This document shows positions 36,395 through 44,392 of a DNA stretch of 64,000 nt, piece by piece. The notes below the pieces were generated by a model, which saw only the letters and a program-made list of their open reading frames with translations, did no database searches and had not been told where the DNA came from. The position numbers were made by a program, and so were the translations under genes. Source of the DNA: Roseateles_B sp041906185. GTDB lineage: Bacteria > Pseudomonadota > Gammaproteobacteria > Burkholderiales > Burkholderiaceae_C. Every line of letters starts with the position of its first letter. Positions within the stretch are counted from its first letter, which is position 1. The stretch is taken from assembly GCA_041906185.1 (NCBI GenBank), contig JAYRJQ010000005.1, positions 62,001 to 126,000 on the forward strand. The letters are read 5' to 3'.

Positions 36395-37381
36395 ATGCTG
36401 AACCACACACCCGCTCACCCGGCACGTCCGCTCGTGGCCGCCCTGCTGGGTCTGGCCCTGGCCGCCTCCGGCCTTGCGCAGGCGCAGGGCCTCAGCGTGG
36501 GCGCCATCCTCCCGGAATCCTGGCCCAGCGCCGCGCAGGCCGAGGACATGCGCGACGGCATGACCCTGGCCCTCAAGACCAGCTCCCTGCAGCCGGCGCC
36601 GAAGCTCGTCATCAAGGACAGCGGCTGCGACGCCAAGAAGGCGCAGGCGGCCGCTCAGGGCTATGTGGCATCGAAGGTGGACCTCGTCATTGGCGGCTTC
36701 TGCGTGCTGGGCGAGGTGCCCGCCATGCTCAAGGCGGCCAACATCCCCATGGTCTCGGCCAATGCCGAGCGCCTCAAGAGCCATGACGGCCTGATCCAGC
36801 TGGGCCGCGTGGGTGCCGGCGCCGCCGAGGAGATCGCGGCCAAGCTGCGTTCCCAGACGGGCCTGCGCGTCACGGCGTCCAGCGCCTGCTGGATCGACTT
36901 CGAGACGCCCGTGTCCGACAAGTACGACGCCGGCCTGTGCCCCGCACTGCCAGTCGACAAGTCGCGCTGGAGCGAGGTCGCCGCGGCCTACGAGGCGGCC
37001 TTCCGCAAGCCCTTCAGCGTCTCCGCCGCCCGGGGGCACGCCGCCATGGAAGTGGCGCTGGCCTACCTGAAGAAGCAGCGCACGGCCTCGCGCGCCGCAG
37101 CCGCCGGTGAGGCGCTGAACGCGCGCACCGTGCTCGGCCAGCCGCTGGCCAAGGACAGCATCGTGCCCGACGACGCTCTGCAGCTGAGCTTTGCCAACCG
37201 CAGCGTCAAGCCCGGCAGCCGCGATGCCCAGGTCATGGACCAGCTCGTCAAGGCCAAGAGCTGCGACTGCAAGTCCGGCCCGGACTGCGGCAAGGGCACG
37301 CCCTGGGCCGGCATGCCCTTCACCGTCGTGCCACCCGGCAAGCAGCCGGCCGCCTGCCCGCAGGTGCTGGCCAGCCGCTGA
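36395..37381 (+). CDS. Periplasmic substrate-binding protein (type I, branched-chain amino acid type)
   Basis: A 328-residue exported binding protein. The signal peptide ends AQAQ near residue 31. The mature part starts LSVGAILPESWPSAAQAEDMRDGMTLALK, the LivJ/LivK-type type I periplasmic fold, and contains VDLVIGGFCVLGEVPAMLKAANIPMVSANAE. No ABC permease or ATPase gene is nearby, so it is an orphan: it may feed a distant transporter or a receptor. The C-terminal third is Cys-rich (CDCKSGPDCGKG...ACPQ), unusual for this fold and possibly disulfide-bonded. Ligand unknown. AAGGGAA precedes the ATG. Confidence 0.87.
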   Translation: MLNHTPAHPARPLVAALLGLALAASGLAQAQGLSVGAILPESWPSAAQAEDMRDGMTLALKTSSLQPAPKLVIKDSGCDAKKAQAAAQGYVASKVDLVIGGFCVLGEVPAMLKAANIPMVSANAERLKSHDGLIQLGRVGAGAAEEIAAKLRSQTGLRVTASSACWIDFETPVSDKYDAGLCPALPVDKSRWSEVAAAYEAAFRKPFSVSAARGHAAMEVALAYLKKQRTASRAAAAGEALNARTVLGQPLAKDSIVPDDALQLSFANRSVKPGSRDAQVMDQLVKAKSCDCKSGPDCGKGTPWAGMPFTVVPPGKQPAACPQVLASR

Positions 37382-37416
37382 GTCCGGCCCGGCGCCGGGC
37401 CTCGCTCGGCGCCTGC

Positions 37417-37464
37417 TTCAGCACGTCATTCAGCGCGCCATTCAGCGCCTCGTTCAGGGCGCCG
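37417..37464. repeat. Four tandem 12-bp units ending a gene
   Basis: Units of the form TTCAGCGCGCCA at 37417, 37429, 37441 and 37453. On the minus strand each unit holds TGA in the same frame as the gene 37454-38044, whose stop is the first of the four. Confidence 0.75.
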
Positions 37465-38044
37465 GCTCGGCCGCCAGCGCCGCCCGCATCGCGTCGCGCT
37501 GCTCGGCGATCCGCCGCAGCTTCTCCTCCCCCTTCGCAATCCCTTCGGGCGACAGCCCCTGCTCGCGCGCCTGCTCCAGCAGCCGGCGCAGCGCGGGCAG
37601 CTCGCGGTCGGCCGCCTCGACAAAGGCCTGCTGCACGGCGCGGTGCTCCTGGGCTTCGCGCGTGAGGTAGGCCGACGGGTCGTCCAGCTGCCACCGAGGC
37701 GTCGGCGCGGCCTGCCATGCACGCACGAGCGGCGGCGCCCGGTCGTCGCCCGTCACGCGGGTGTCCGCGAGATGCCAGTGCGCCGGCTCGAGCGGCGCGG
37801 CGGCGGAAGCGCCCGCACCAGGCGTCGCTGCCGACGACGACGCGGCGACGACAGGCGCCGGTCGGCCCGACGAGGCGGGCGGCATCGCGGGCCGCGGCGC
37901 GGTGTTCTCGACCAGCGGCGGCAGGACCGGCTGTGGCGACGGCCAGCCTGCCAGCCACGCCGCCCCCAGCCCCAGCAGGAGGACGGCCAGCAAGGACAGC
38001 ACCGGCCACAGCCAGAGGCGGCGTGATGCGGTGGTCTCAGTCAT
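37454..38044 (-). CDS. Membrane-anchored helical protein, third gene of a coupled set
   Basis: A 196-residue protein. Residues 8-33 are one membrane helix (LWLWPVLSLLAVLLLGLGAAWLAGW), residues 34-90 a Pro/Ala/Ser linker, and residues 120-190 charged helices (YLTREAQEHRAVQQAFVEAADRELPALRRLLEQARE...). No family recognised. The layout of anchor, Ala/Pro linker and helical domain resembles membrane-bound steric chaperones such as lipase foldases, but their motif is absent. The start overlaps the end of the foldase gene by eight bases, so it is translated together with it. Function in folding or tethering the exported enzyme is inferred. Confidence 0.75.
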   Translation of the reverse strand: MTETTASRRLWLWPVLSLLAVLLLGLGAAWLAGWPSPQPVLPPLVENTAPRPAMPPASSGRPAPVVAASSSAATPGAGASAAAPLEPAHWHLADTRVTGDDRAPPLVRAWQAAPTPRWQLDDPSAYLTREAQEHRAVQQAFVEAADRELPALRRLLEQAREQGLSPEGIAKGEEKLRRIAEQRDAMRAALAAEPAP

Positions 38045-39476
38045 GCGAATGCCCTCCTGCGGCGCTCTCCAGCCCCAGCAGCGGGCTGCGCGAGGGGGGC
38101 GGGAGGTCCGGCGCCCATTGCAGCTGCGCCCCCGCCAGCAGCTGCTCCTGGCGCGTGCGCCACGCGGCCTGCCGGCGTGCCTGCCGCAGCGCCTGCGTGG
38201 CACCGTAGCGCACCGTCTCGCTGTTCAGCGGCTGCAGCTGCTCCTCGCGGCGCCGGACCTGCACCCACTCCCAGCCCCGCGCCTCCACGCCCGGATGACG
38301 CAGGGCCGGGCCCGGACCGCCGACCGGCGTCGCGGCCATCAGCGCCAGGGACCAGTCGTCGAGCGCCCGCTCGCCGGGCGCTTGCGCCGCCGGCGGCATC
38401 GACGACGGGTCGTCCGCGGACCACTGCACCGCGCGCACGCGCAGCCCCGGAATGCGCACACCCTGCAACGCCCCCAGGTCGGACTGCTGCCGCAGCAGCG
38501 ACTCGACGGCCTCGCGGCAGGCGGCATCGGCACAGCGCGCCTGCCATCCCTCCAGCCGGATGAGACGGCGGAACTCTTCCGGATGATCGCGCCAGTACTG
38601 CTCGATGTCGGCGTCCGTGATGAGCGCCAGGGCCGGACGTCCGGGCGCATCGGCACCAGCGGCCGCGCCGTGAGCGTCCCCGTCCAGCCCCTCCCAGCGC
38701 AGCAGCGCCTGCCAGCGCACCCGCGCCCACAGCAGGGCCTGCAGCGCTTGCGAGCCCTCCGCACCCCAACGGCCGGGCTGAGCCGCCCACTCGCGCGTGA
38801 AGCGGTCCTGCAGCCAGCGGCGCGCCTGCGCGCGGGCGAAGTCGCGGTCGCCGTCCAGGATCTGCGTGCGCCCCTGCACATTGAGGGACGGCCAGACCTG
38901 GGCCAGCGTCAGTCGTGACGGCACCCGGCAGTCGAGGGTGTCGCACCAGCGCAGCAGGACCAGCTGTGCGGCGCCCGCGGGGGCATCCGTCACGCCGGCG
39001 GCGGGGGCGAGCCTCGCGCCCCCGGCCGGCGCCAGCAGGCGCTGCCAGGCGGTGGTCGAAGCCGGCGCTGTCACACGGGCCTGCCGCTGCCAGGCGGTCC
39101 AGTCCTGCGCCAGCGCCTCCGGCCAGCGCTGCCAGGCCAGCGACTGCCACTGGCGCTCCACCATCGCGGCGGGCTCGAAGGCCACGCGGCGGGCCGCGAA
39201 GAGGCGCTCGTCCCCCACCTGCCGGCGTGCGTCCTCGCCCAGCAGCCACTCCAGCGCCAGGCGCTGCAGCAGGTCCGGCAGCGCCAGGTCCGGCTGCTCG
39301 CGGCGCGCGAGCCGCAGCAGGTCCTCGGCCAGGCCGCGGGGCAAGACCTGACCCTCGACCCGCAGCGCCGCGCCCGTCGGCACCGGCGCCGCATGCAGGT
39401 CGCCCGGCGATCCGAACAGGGCCGCGCCGGCCAGCAGCAGCGCCCGCCAGGGTGCGAGGAACCGTGCGCCGCTCAC
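38037..39476 (-). CDS. Exported parvulin-type foldase-like protein
   Basis: A 479-residue protein with a signal peptide (cleavage near residue 27, LHAAP). It follows the SurA/PpiD plan: an N-terminal chaperone part beginning LRVEGQVLPRGLAEDLLRLARRE, then ITDADIEQYWRDHPEEFRRLIRLEGW, and a closing helix YGATQALRQARRQAAWRTRQEQLL typical of PpiC-type proteins. The prolyl isomerase core is degenerate, so chaperoning without isomerase activity is likely. The GTG start at 39476 overlaps the stop of the enzyme gene (GTGA). Motif copy 5 lies near the start. Confidence 0.8.
   Translation of the reverse strand: MSGARFLAPWRALLLAGAALFGSPGDLHAAPVPTGAALRVEGQVLPRGLAEDLLRLARREQPDLALPDLLQRLALEWLLGEDARRQVGDERLFAARRVAFEPAAMVERQWQSLAWQRWPEALAQDWTAWQRQARVTAPASTTAWQRLLAPAGGARLAPAAGVTDAPAGAAQLVLLRWCDTLDCRVPSRLTLAQVWPSLNVQGRTQILDGDRDFARAQARRWLQDRFTREWAAQPGRWGAEGSQALQALLWARVRWQALLRWEGLDGDAHGAAAGADAPGRPALALITDADIEQYWRDHPEEFRRLIRLEGWQARCADAACREAVESLLRQQSDLGALQGVRIPGLRVRAVQWSADDPSSMPPAAQAPGERALDDWSLALMAATPVGGPGPALRHPGVEARGWEWVQVRRREEQLQPLNSETVRYGATQALRQARRQAAWRTRQEQLLAGAQLQWAPDLPPPSRSPLLGLESAAGGHSHD
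39342..39354 (-). repeat. Copy 5 of the 13-bp motif GGGTCAGGTCTTG
   Basis: Exact copy on the minus strand, sense orientation in the foldase gene: GGT CAG GTC TTG (Gly-Gln-Val-Leu). It is the only copy on this strand. Confidence 0.85.
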
Positions 39477-40480
39477 AGCCGTTCCGCCGCCCGGTTGAGC
39501 AGGTGCACGACCATGGCGATGGCGTGCGGCACCACGATGCGGCCGACCTTGCGGCGGTCGCCGTGGTCCGTGCTGGAGAGCACCACGCCGCCGCGCGCAT
39601 ACGAGATCGCACCGCCCTGGCGCAGCAGGGGGCGGATGTCGGTGGCGCCCGGGGCCAGCGGCGTGAAGCTCGCGAGCGCGGCGCCCACGAGGGCGTCGTC
39701 GTTGAGCGCCTCGCGGTCGTAGTAGTCCTTCACCCAGGTCTCCCAGCCGGTGTGGTTGAGGGCCGAGGTCGTCCAGGTGTGATGCGGCTGCAGGAGGTCC
39801 GTCGTGTGCATCACGAAGCCCAGCGTCTGCACGCTGGGGCGGGCCAGGAACTGGCTCCACCAGTACTGGCCGAGGTTGTCGATGGGCTGGAAGGGGATCT
39901 TCTCGAAGTCGGCGTACTGGGCCGGGCTGGAGCTGCCGCCCTGGCGGTAGTTGCGCTCGGTGAGGCCGAAGCTGTCGTACTTGCTGCCGTCGCCGAACAG
40001 GCCCTTCATGCCGCCCTTGCCGTCGTCCAGGTGGTCGCCGACGAGCCAGGCGGCGGCGAGCTTGTCGATGTCGCCGGACACGGTCAGCTTGCTGTAGTTG
40101 TAGCCGCCGTAGGGGTTGCCGTGCACGTCCGGGCCCTGCGTGTGGTTCTGGAAGTGCCAGTAGGAGGTGTAGTTGACGATGCCCTTGCCCAGGCCCCACA
40201 CGGGCGCCAGCTGGCAGTCGCCCGTGATGGCGCCGCAGAGGTAGGTGTCGGCGAAGTCGTCGACGTCATAGGCGCCCTGGCCCAGCTGCTCGGCGAACTG
40301 CTCCAGCGTGTAGCCGGCACGGGTCAGGCCGGCCTGCAGCTTCGCGAAGTTGGTGGTGTCCGCATGGCGCTGCATGTAGCGCACGGCGTCGATGGCGATG
40401 CGCTTGTGCGTCTCCTGGTTGAAGGCCTGGACGCTGCTGGCCAGGGTCAGGGCGCCGACAAGAATCAGGGTGGCTTTCAT
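39473..40480 (-). CDS. Secreted zinc-dependent phospholipase C/P1 nuclease-like enzyme
   Basis: A 335-residue exported protein. The signal peptide (1-19, SVQA) is followed at once by FNQETHKRIAIDAVRYM, the mature N-terminus style of the phospholipase C/P1 nuclease fold, in which the first residue and the TxxTH His bind zinc. Further ligand candidates follow in order: AYDVDDFAD, SYWHFQNH, VGDHLDD and GFVMHTTDLLQPHHTW. It should cleave phospholipids or nucleic acids outside the cytoplasm; which is open. First gene of a coupled three-gene set with a foldase and an anchored helical protein. Start is the ATG at 40480. Confidence 0.9.
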   Translation of the reverse strand: MKATLILVGALTLASSVQAFNQETHKRIAIDAVRYMQRHADTTNFAKLQAGLTRAGYTLEQFAEQLGQGAYDVDDFADTYLCGAITGDCQLAPVWGLGKGIVNYTSYWHFQNHTQGPDVHGNPYGGYNYSKLTVSGDIDKLAAAWLVGDHLDDGKGGMKGLFGDGSKYDSFGLTERNYRQGGSSSPAQYADFEKIPFQPIDNLGQYWWSQFLARPSVQTLGFVMHTTDLLQPHHTWTTSALNHTGWETWVKDYYDREALNDDALVGAALASFTPLAPGATDIRPLLRQGGAISYARGGVVLSSTDHGDRRKVGRIVVPHAIAMVVHLLNRAAERL

Positions 40481-40640
40481 GGATGTGCGGGGAGGCGGGA
40501 GTGGGAAAGCCCGCATGCTCGCCACCGCATGTGACGTTGCCTTGACCACCGGCTGGGACCTGCAAGAGCTGGCAGCGCCGCCCGGGGCATGGGGGTTGTC
40601 ATGCCGCCGTCATGCCGCCGCCGTGCCGCCGTTACGCCCC

Positions 40641-41711
40641 TCAGTCCCGCGGCCCGCGCACCTGCCGCAGCACCAGCACCGCCGCCAGCACGGTCAGCAC
40701 GGTGATCAACGCCAGCATGATCCAGAAGCCGTGGCCGTGGTCCGCCAGCGGGATGCCGCCCACGTTCATGCCCAGCAGACCCGAGACGAGGTTGATGGGC
40801 AGGGCCAGCACCGTGACGACGGTCAGCGTGAAGAGGCTGCGGTTGCTCTCCTCGGCCTGGCGCGCGGCGGTCTCGTCCTGCATGAGCTTGATGCGCTCCT
40901 GCAGCGCGGCGGCGTCGCGCAGCACCAGCGCGAACTCCTCGCTTGCGCGCTGCAGCTGCGCGCGGTCCTCGGCGGTCACCCAGGCCGGCGGGTGGCTCAG
41001 CATGCGAGCCAGCGCCCCGGGCTCGGGCGCGAGCAGGCGCTGCAGGCGCACCAGCACGCGGCGCAGGTGCGCGACCTCCGCCGCGTGGCGCGCGTGGCGG
41101 CCCTTGAGCAGCTCGTCCTCGATGTCGTCGATGCGGTCGGCCGTCCGACGCACGATGACCTGCAGCTCGTCGGCCTGATCCTGCAGCAGATGGTCCAGCA
41201 GCGCCACCGGCGAGCCCAGGCGCTCCCCGCGCTTGACGGCCATGCGCAGGCGGTCGATGGAGCGCAGCGGCTGGCGGCGGGCCGTCAGCACGCAGCCGGG
41301 GCGCACGTGGACCCACAGCGTCGCGATGTCGTCGGGGTCGAAGCTGAAGTCGAAGGTGACGTCGTTGACCACCGCGAACAGCGCCTCGCCCAGGCGTTCG
41401 ATGCGGGTGGCGCGCGAGCCCTGCTGCAGGGCACCGAGCAGGTCCTCGTCGAAGGCGCCGGCCCGGCGCAGCGTCTCCAGCGCGCCGGCGTGGCTGAGAT
41501 TGATGTGCAGCCAGACGAAGCCCGCGCCCTCGCCCGGCACCGGCGGCAGGCCCTCGTCCCCCAGGGCCTGCGCCATGCCGGCCGCGTCGAAGCGGTAGGC
41601 GCAGATCACGCCCTGGGCGCTGGCGCCGTAGGGCGTGCCCGGCCCGGGCTCCGGCGGCACGGGAAGCACGGGCGGGTAGGACGGACGGAGGGCAGGGGCA
41701 GGATCGGCCAT
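40641..41711 (-). CDS. zntB: ZntB/CorA-type divalent metal transporter
   Basis: A 356-residue protein of the CorA superfamily. The long cytoplasmic part (VWLHINLSHAGALETLRR, then helical QDQADELQVIVRRTADRIDDIEDELLKGRHARH) leads to two C-terminal membrane helices. The selectivity motif GMN is at 314-316 (SGLLGMNVGGIPL), followed by the short periplasmic loop of the ZntB branch. ZntB moves zinc; CorA proper moves magnesium. The GVICAYRFDAAG start and overall fit favour ZntB, but the ion is not proven. The first 35 residues are Pro-rich. Confidence 0.88.
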   Translation of the reverse strand: MADPAPALRPSYPPVLPVPPEPGPGTPYGASAQGVICAYRFDAAGMAQALGDEGLPPVPGEGAGFVWLHINLSHAGALETLRRAGAFDEDLLGALQQGSRATRIERLGEALFAVVNDVTFDFSFDPDDIATLWVHVRPGCVLTARRQPLRSIDRLRMAVKRGERLGSPVALLDHLLQDQADELQVIVRRTADRIDDIEDELLKGRHARHAAEVAHLRRVLVRLQRLLAPEPGALARMLSHPPAWVTAEDRAQLQRASEEFALVLRDAAALQERIKLMQDETAARQAEESNRSLFTLTVVTVLALPINLVSGLLGMNVGGIPLADHGHGFWIMLALITVLTVLAAVLVLRQVRGPRD

Positions 41712-41772
41712 GCGGGCAGGCTAGCCGCGCCCCGTGACGCGGTCATGAACCGCCGGCGGGCCGCCCGCCAGG

Positions 41773-42774
41773 TCAGCCCAGCCAGGCCCGCGCGGCCACC
41801 TGGTACAGCGGGATGCCCAGCAGCAGGTTGAAGGGAAAGGTCACGCCCAGCGAGAGCCCGATGTAGACCGCCGGGCGCGCTTCCGGCACCGCGTGGCGCA
41901 GCACGGCAGGCACGGCGATGTAGGACGCGCTCGCGGCCAGCACGGCCAGCAGCGTGGCGTCGGCGACGGGCAGCTCGGCCAGGCGCGCCAGCATCAGCGC
42001 GAGCGCCGCGTGCAGCAGCGGCATGCCCAGGGCGTAGGCGAACAGCGAGGCCGGCAGGCCGCGCAGGCCGGGCAGCTGGCGGGCGGTCAGCAGGCCCATG
42101 TCGAGCAGGAAGAAGGCGAGCAGGCCCTTGAAGATCTCCCCGGTGAAGGGCTTCATCGCGGCGGCGCCGGCCGGGCCGGTGATCCAGCCGATGACGAGGG
42201 CACCGAGCAGCAGCAGCGTGCCGCCCTCGGTCAGCGCTTCGCGCCAGTGCCCGCCGCCCGGAGCCGACGGCGCCCGCCCGCCCAGGGCCAGCGTGCCGCC
42301 GCCGACGCTGACCGCGCCGCCCGCCGTGGCGGCGCGGGCCCGCTGGGTCAGCACCAGCGCCAGGAGGATGGCCGGCGACTCCATCAACGCCATGGCCGCC
42401 GCCATGTGCCCGCCGGCGGGCGTGCCCTGCACGTCGAGCAGGTGGTTGGCGGTGACGAAGGTGACGGCGCTGACGCTGCCGTAGGTGGCGGCCACGGCCA
42501 GAGCATCGAACGGTGGCAGCCAGCGCCGCAGCAGGGGCAGGTCCAGCAGCGGTACCAGCACCGCCAGCAGCATGGCGCAGCCGAGGCCGGCCACCACGGT
42601 GGTGCTCAGCCCCGTCTGGTGCAGGGCGAAGCCGCCCTTGAGCCCGAGGGCCATCAGCAGATAGAGCGAAAGAAAGCGCGACAGCGGCGCCGGCACCTCC
42701 AGGTTGGACCGCAGCACCCCGGCGAAGAGACCGAGGACGAAGAACAGCAGGGCAGGATCGAGCAGGGCATTCAT
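41773..42774 (-). CDS. SbtA-type sodium-dependent bicarbonate transporter family permease
   Basis: A 333-residue permease with ten hydrophobic helices in two inverted repeats. LLFFVLGLFAGVLRSNLEVPAPLSRFLSLYLLMALGLKGGFAL is the SbtA family opening; SVSAVTFVTANHLLD and MALMESPAILLAL carry the sodium and substrate site, and ASASYIAVPAVLR is the matching second-half motif. A Gly/Ala-rich cytoplasmic loop (about 147-175) divides the halves. Bicarbonate as substrate is inferred from the family; no carboxysome or Rubisco gene is in view. Divergent from a LysR gene that probably controls it. Confidence 0.88.
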   Translation of the reverse strand: MNALLDPALLFFVLGLFAGVLRSNLEVPAPLSRFLSLYLLMALGLKGGFALHQTGLSTTVVAGLGCAMLLAVLVPLLDLPLLRRWLPPFDALAVAATYGSVSAVTFVTANHLLDVQGTPAGGHMAAAMALMESPAILLALVLTQRARAATAGGAVSVGGGTLALGGRAPSAPGGGHWREALTEGGTLLLLGALVIGWITGPAGAAAMKPFTGEIFKGLLAFFLLDMGLLTARQLPGLRGLPASLFAYALGMPLLHAALALMLARLAELPVADATLLAVLAASASYIAVPAVLRHAVPEARPAVYIGLSLGVTFPFNLLLGIPLYQVAARAWLG

Positions 42775-42805
42775 GAGGCCCGGATGCTAGGGATTCTTCT
42801 CAATC

Positions 42806-42836
42806 ATGGAAAATCAATTGTCCTGATGCTTTCCAT
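42806..42836. promoter_or_regulatory. Candidate operator in the SbtA-type permease/LysR divergent gap
   Basis: ATGGAAA (42806-42812) and TTTCCAT (42830-42836) form a 7-bp inverted repeat in an AT-rich patch of the 74-base gap, the only place for both promoters and the LysR site. Confidence 0.45.
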
Positions 42837-42848
42837 CGAGGTTTGTCG

Positions 42849-43754
42849 ATGCATGCCACCTTCCGCCAGCTGAAGCTGCTGCTGGCCCTGGCCGAGACCG
42901 GCTCCATCACCGGCGCGGCGCGGGCCTGCCACGTGACGCAGCCCACGGTCTCCATGCAGCTCAAGGAACTGGCCGAGGCCGCCGGGCTGCCGCTCTATGA
43001 GCAGTTCGGCAAGCGCCTCCAGCTGACGGAAGCCGGCGAGGCCGTGCTCGTCACCGCCCGCGCGCTGCAGGCCGAATGGGAGGCCCTGGAGCAGCGCCTG
43101 GCCGGGCTGCGCGGCCTGCAGCGCGGGCGCCTGCGCATCGCACTGGCGAGCACCGCCAAGTACTTCGTGCCGCGCATGCTGGGCACCTTCTGCGCGCAGC
43201 ACCCGCAGGTGGACATCGCCCTGCAGGTGCTCAACCGCGATGGTGTGCTGCAGCGCATGCGCGCGCATCAGGACGACCTGTACGTCCTGTCCATCCCGCC
43301 CCGCGGCGTGCCTCACGAGCGGGCGCATCTGCTGGACAACCCGCTGGTGCTGATCGCCCCGCTGCAGCACCCGCTGGCCGGCCGCACGCGCATCCGGCCG
43401 CCGCGGCTGCAGGACGAGCCCTTCATCCTGCGCGAGGCGGGCTCGGGCACGCGCCTCGCCGGGGACGCGCACTTCGAGCAGCTGGGCCTGAGCCCGCGCG
43501 TGCGGCTGGAGCTGGGCAGCAACGAGGCCGTGAAGCAGTCCGTGGCCGCGGGCATGGGGATCGGCCTGGTCTCGCGTCATGCCCTGGCCGCGGACCCGGC
43601 CAGCGAGGGCCTCGCCGTGCTGCGCGCCGACCATTTCCCCGTGCGTTCGGCCTGGTCCGTGATGTGGCTGCCGGGCCAGCGGCTGAGCCCCCTCGCCCAG
43701 GCCTTTCTGCAGCATCTCCACGGACTGGCCGGGGCGTGGGAGACCCACTCCTGA
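42849..43754 (+). CDS. LysR-family regulator divergent from the SbtA-type permease
   Basis: A 301-residue LysR regulator of the CbbR/CysB-like side of the family: FRQLKLLLALAETGSITGAARACHVTQPTVSMQLKELAEAAGLPLYEQ (about 4-51) is the helix-turn-helix, and EPFILREAGSGTRLAGDAHF is the effector-pocket segment found in CbbR. Paired with an SbtA-type permease, control of bicarbonate uptake is inferred. Start is the ATG at 42849; a TTG two codons earlier is less likely. Confidence 0.92.
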   Translation: MHATFRQLKLLLALAETGSITGAARACHVTQPTVSMQLKELAEAAGLPLYEQFGKRLQLTEAGEAVLVTARALQAEWEALEQRLAGLRGLQRGRLRIALASTAKYFVPRMLGTFCAQHPQVDIALQVLNRDGVLQRMRAHQDDLYVLSIPPRGVPHERAHLLDNPLVLIAPLQHPLAGRTRIRPPRLQDEPFILREAGSGTRLAGDAHFEQLGLSPRVRLELGSNEAVKQSVAAGMGIGLVSRHALAADPASEGLAVLRADHFPVRSAWSVMWLPGQRLSPLAQAFLQHLHGLAGAWETHS

Positions 43755-43829
43755 GCGACGGATGTCCGAGTGCCGGCACGGGCATGCGCCCTGCCCTAGC
43801 ATGCGCACCCTGTGCTGATGGAGGTCTCC

Positions 43830-44384
43830 ATGCGTTTGCTGATCGCTGCCCTGCTGTTGCTGCCGGCCCTGGGCGTGGTGCCGGGCCTCGCGCCCGCCGC
43901 CCACGCCGAGGACGCGCCTCTGCCCACCGTGGCGCAGGTGGATCTGGCCCGCTATGCCGGGCGTTGGTACGAGATCGCGCTGCTGCCCAACCGCTTCCAG
44001 CGCCAGTGCGTGGCGGACACGCAGGCGAGCTACCGCCAGGACGGCGAGCGCATCGAGGTCGTCAACCGCTGCCGCATGGCGGACGGGCGGCTCGATGACA
44101 TCCGCGGCCATGCCAAGGTGGTGCCGGACTCGGGCAACGCCAAGCTGCGCGTCACCTTTTTCTGGCCCTTCTACGGCGACTACTGGATCCTCGCGCTCGA
44201 CGAGGGCTACACCGAGGTGCTGGTGGGCGCGCCGAACCGGCGCTACGCGTGGGTGCTGGCGCGCGAGCCCCAGCTGCCCGCGGCCCGTCTCGAGGCCTTG
44301 CTGGACCGCGCCGCGGCGCTCGGCTTCGACCGCGGGGCGTTCCAGCGCACGCCGCAGTCGGGCGCAAGCACCGGTCAGCCCTGA
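43830..44384 (+). CDS. blc: Bacterial lipocalin (Blc family)
   Basis: A 184-residue lipocalin with a signal peptide ending AAHAE near residue 28. The first lipocalin motif is VDLARYAGRWYEIALLPNRFQRQC, followed by VNRCRMADGRLDDIRGHAKVV and FWPFYGDYWILALDEGYTEVLVGAPNRRYAWVLAR, all diagnostic of Blc. Blc proteins bind lysophospholipids or fatty acids at the envelope. No lipobox Cys is seen, so this one is probably periplasmic rather than lipid-anchored. Start ATG at 43830 has GGAGG. It is convergent with the ATP-grasp gene, eight bases away. Confidence 0.92.
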   Translation: MRLLIAALLLLPALGVVPGLAPAAHAEDAPLPTVAQVDLARYAGRWYEIALLPNRFQRQCVADTQASYRQDGERIEVVNRCRMADGRLDDIRGHAKVVPDSGNAKLRVTFFWPFYGDYWILALDEGYTEVLVGAPNRRYAWVLAREPQLPAARLEALLDRAAALGFDRGAFQRTPQSGASTGQP

Positions 44385-44392
44385 ACGCGGGC

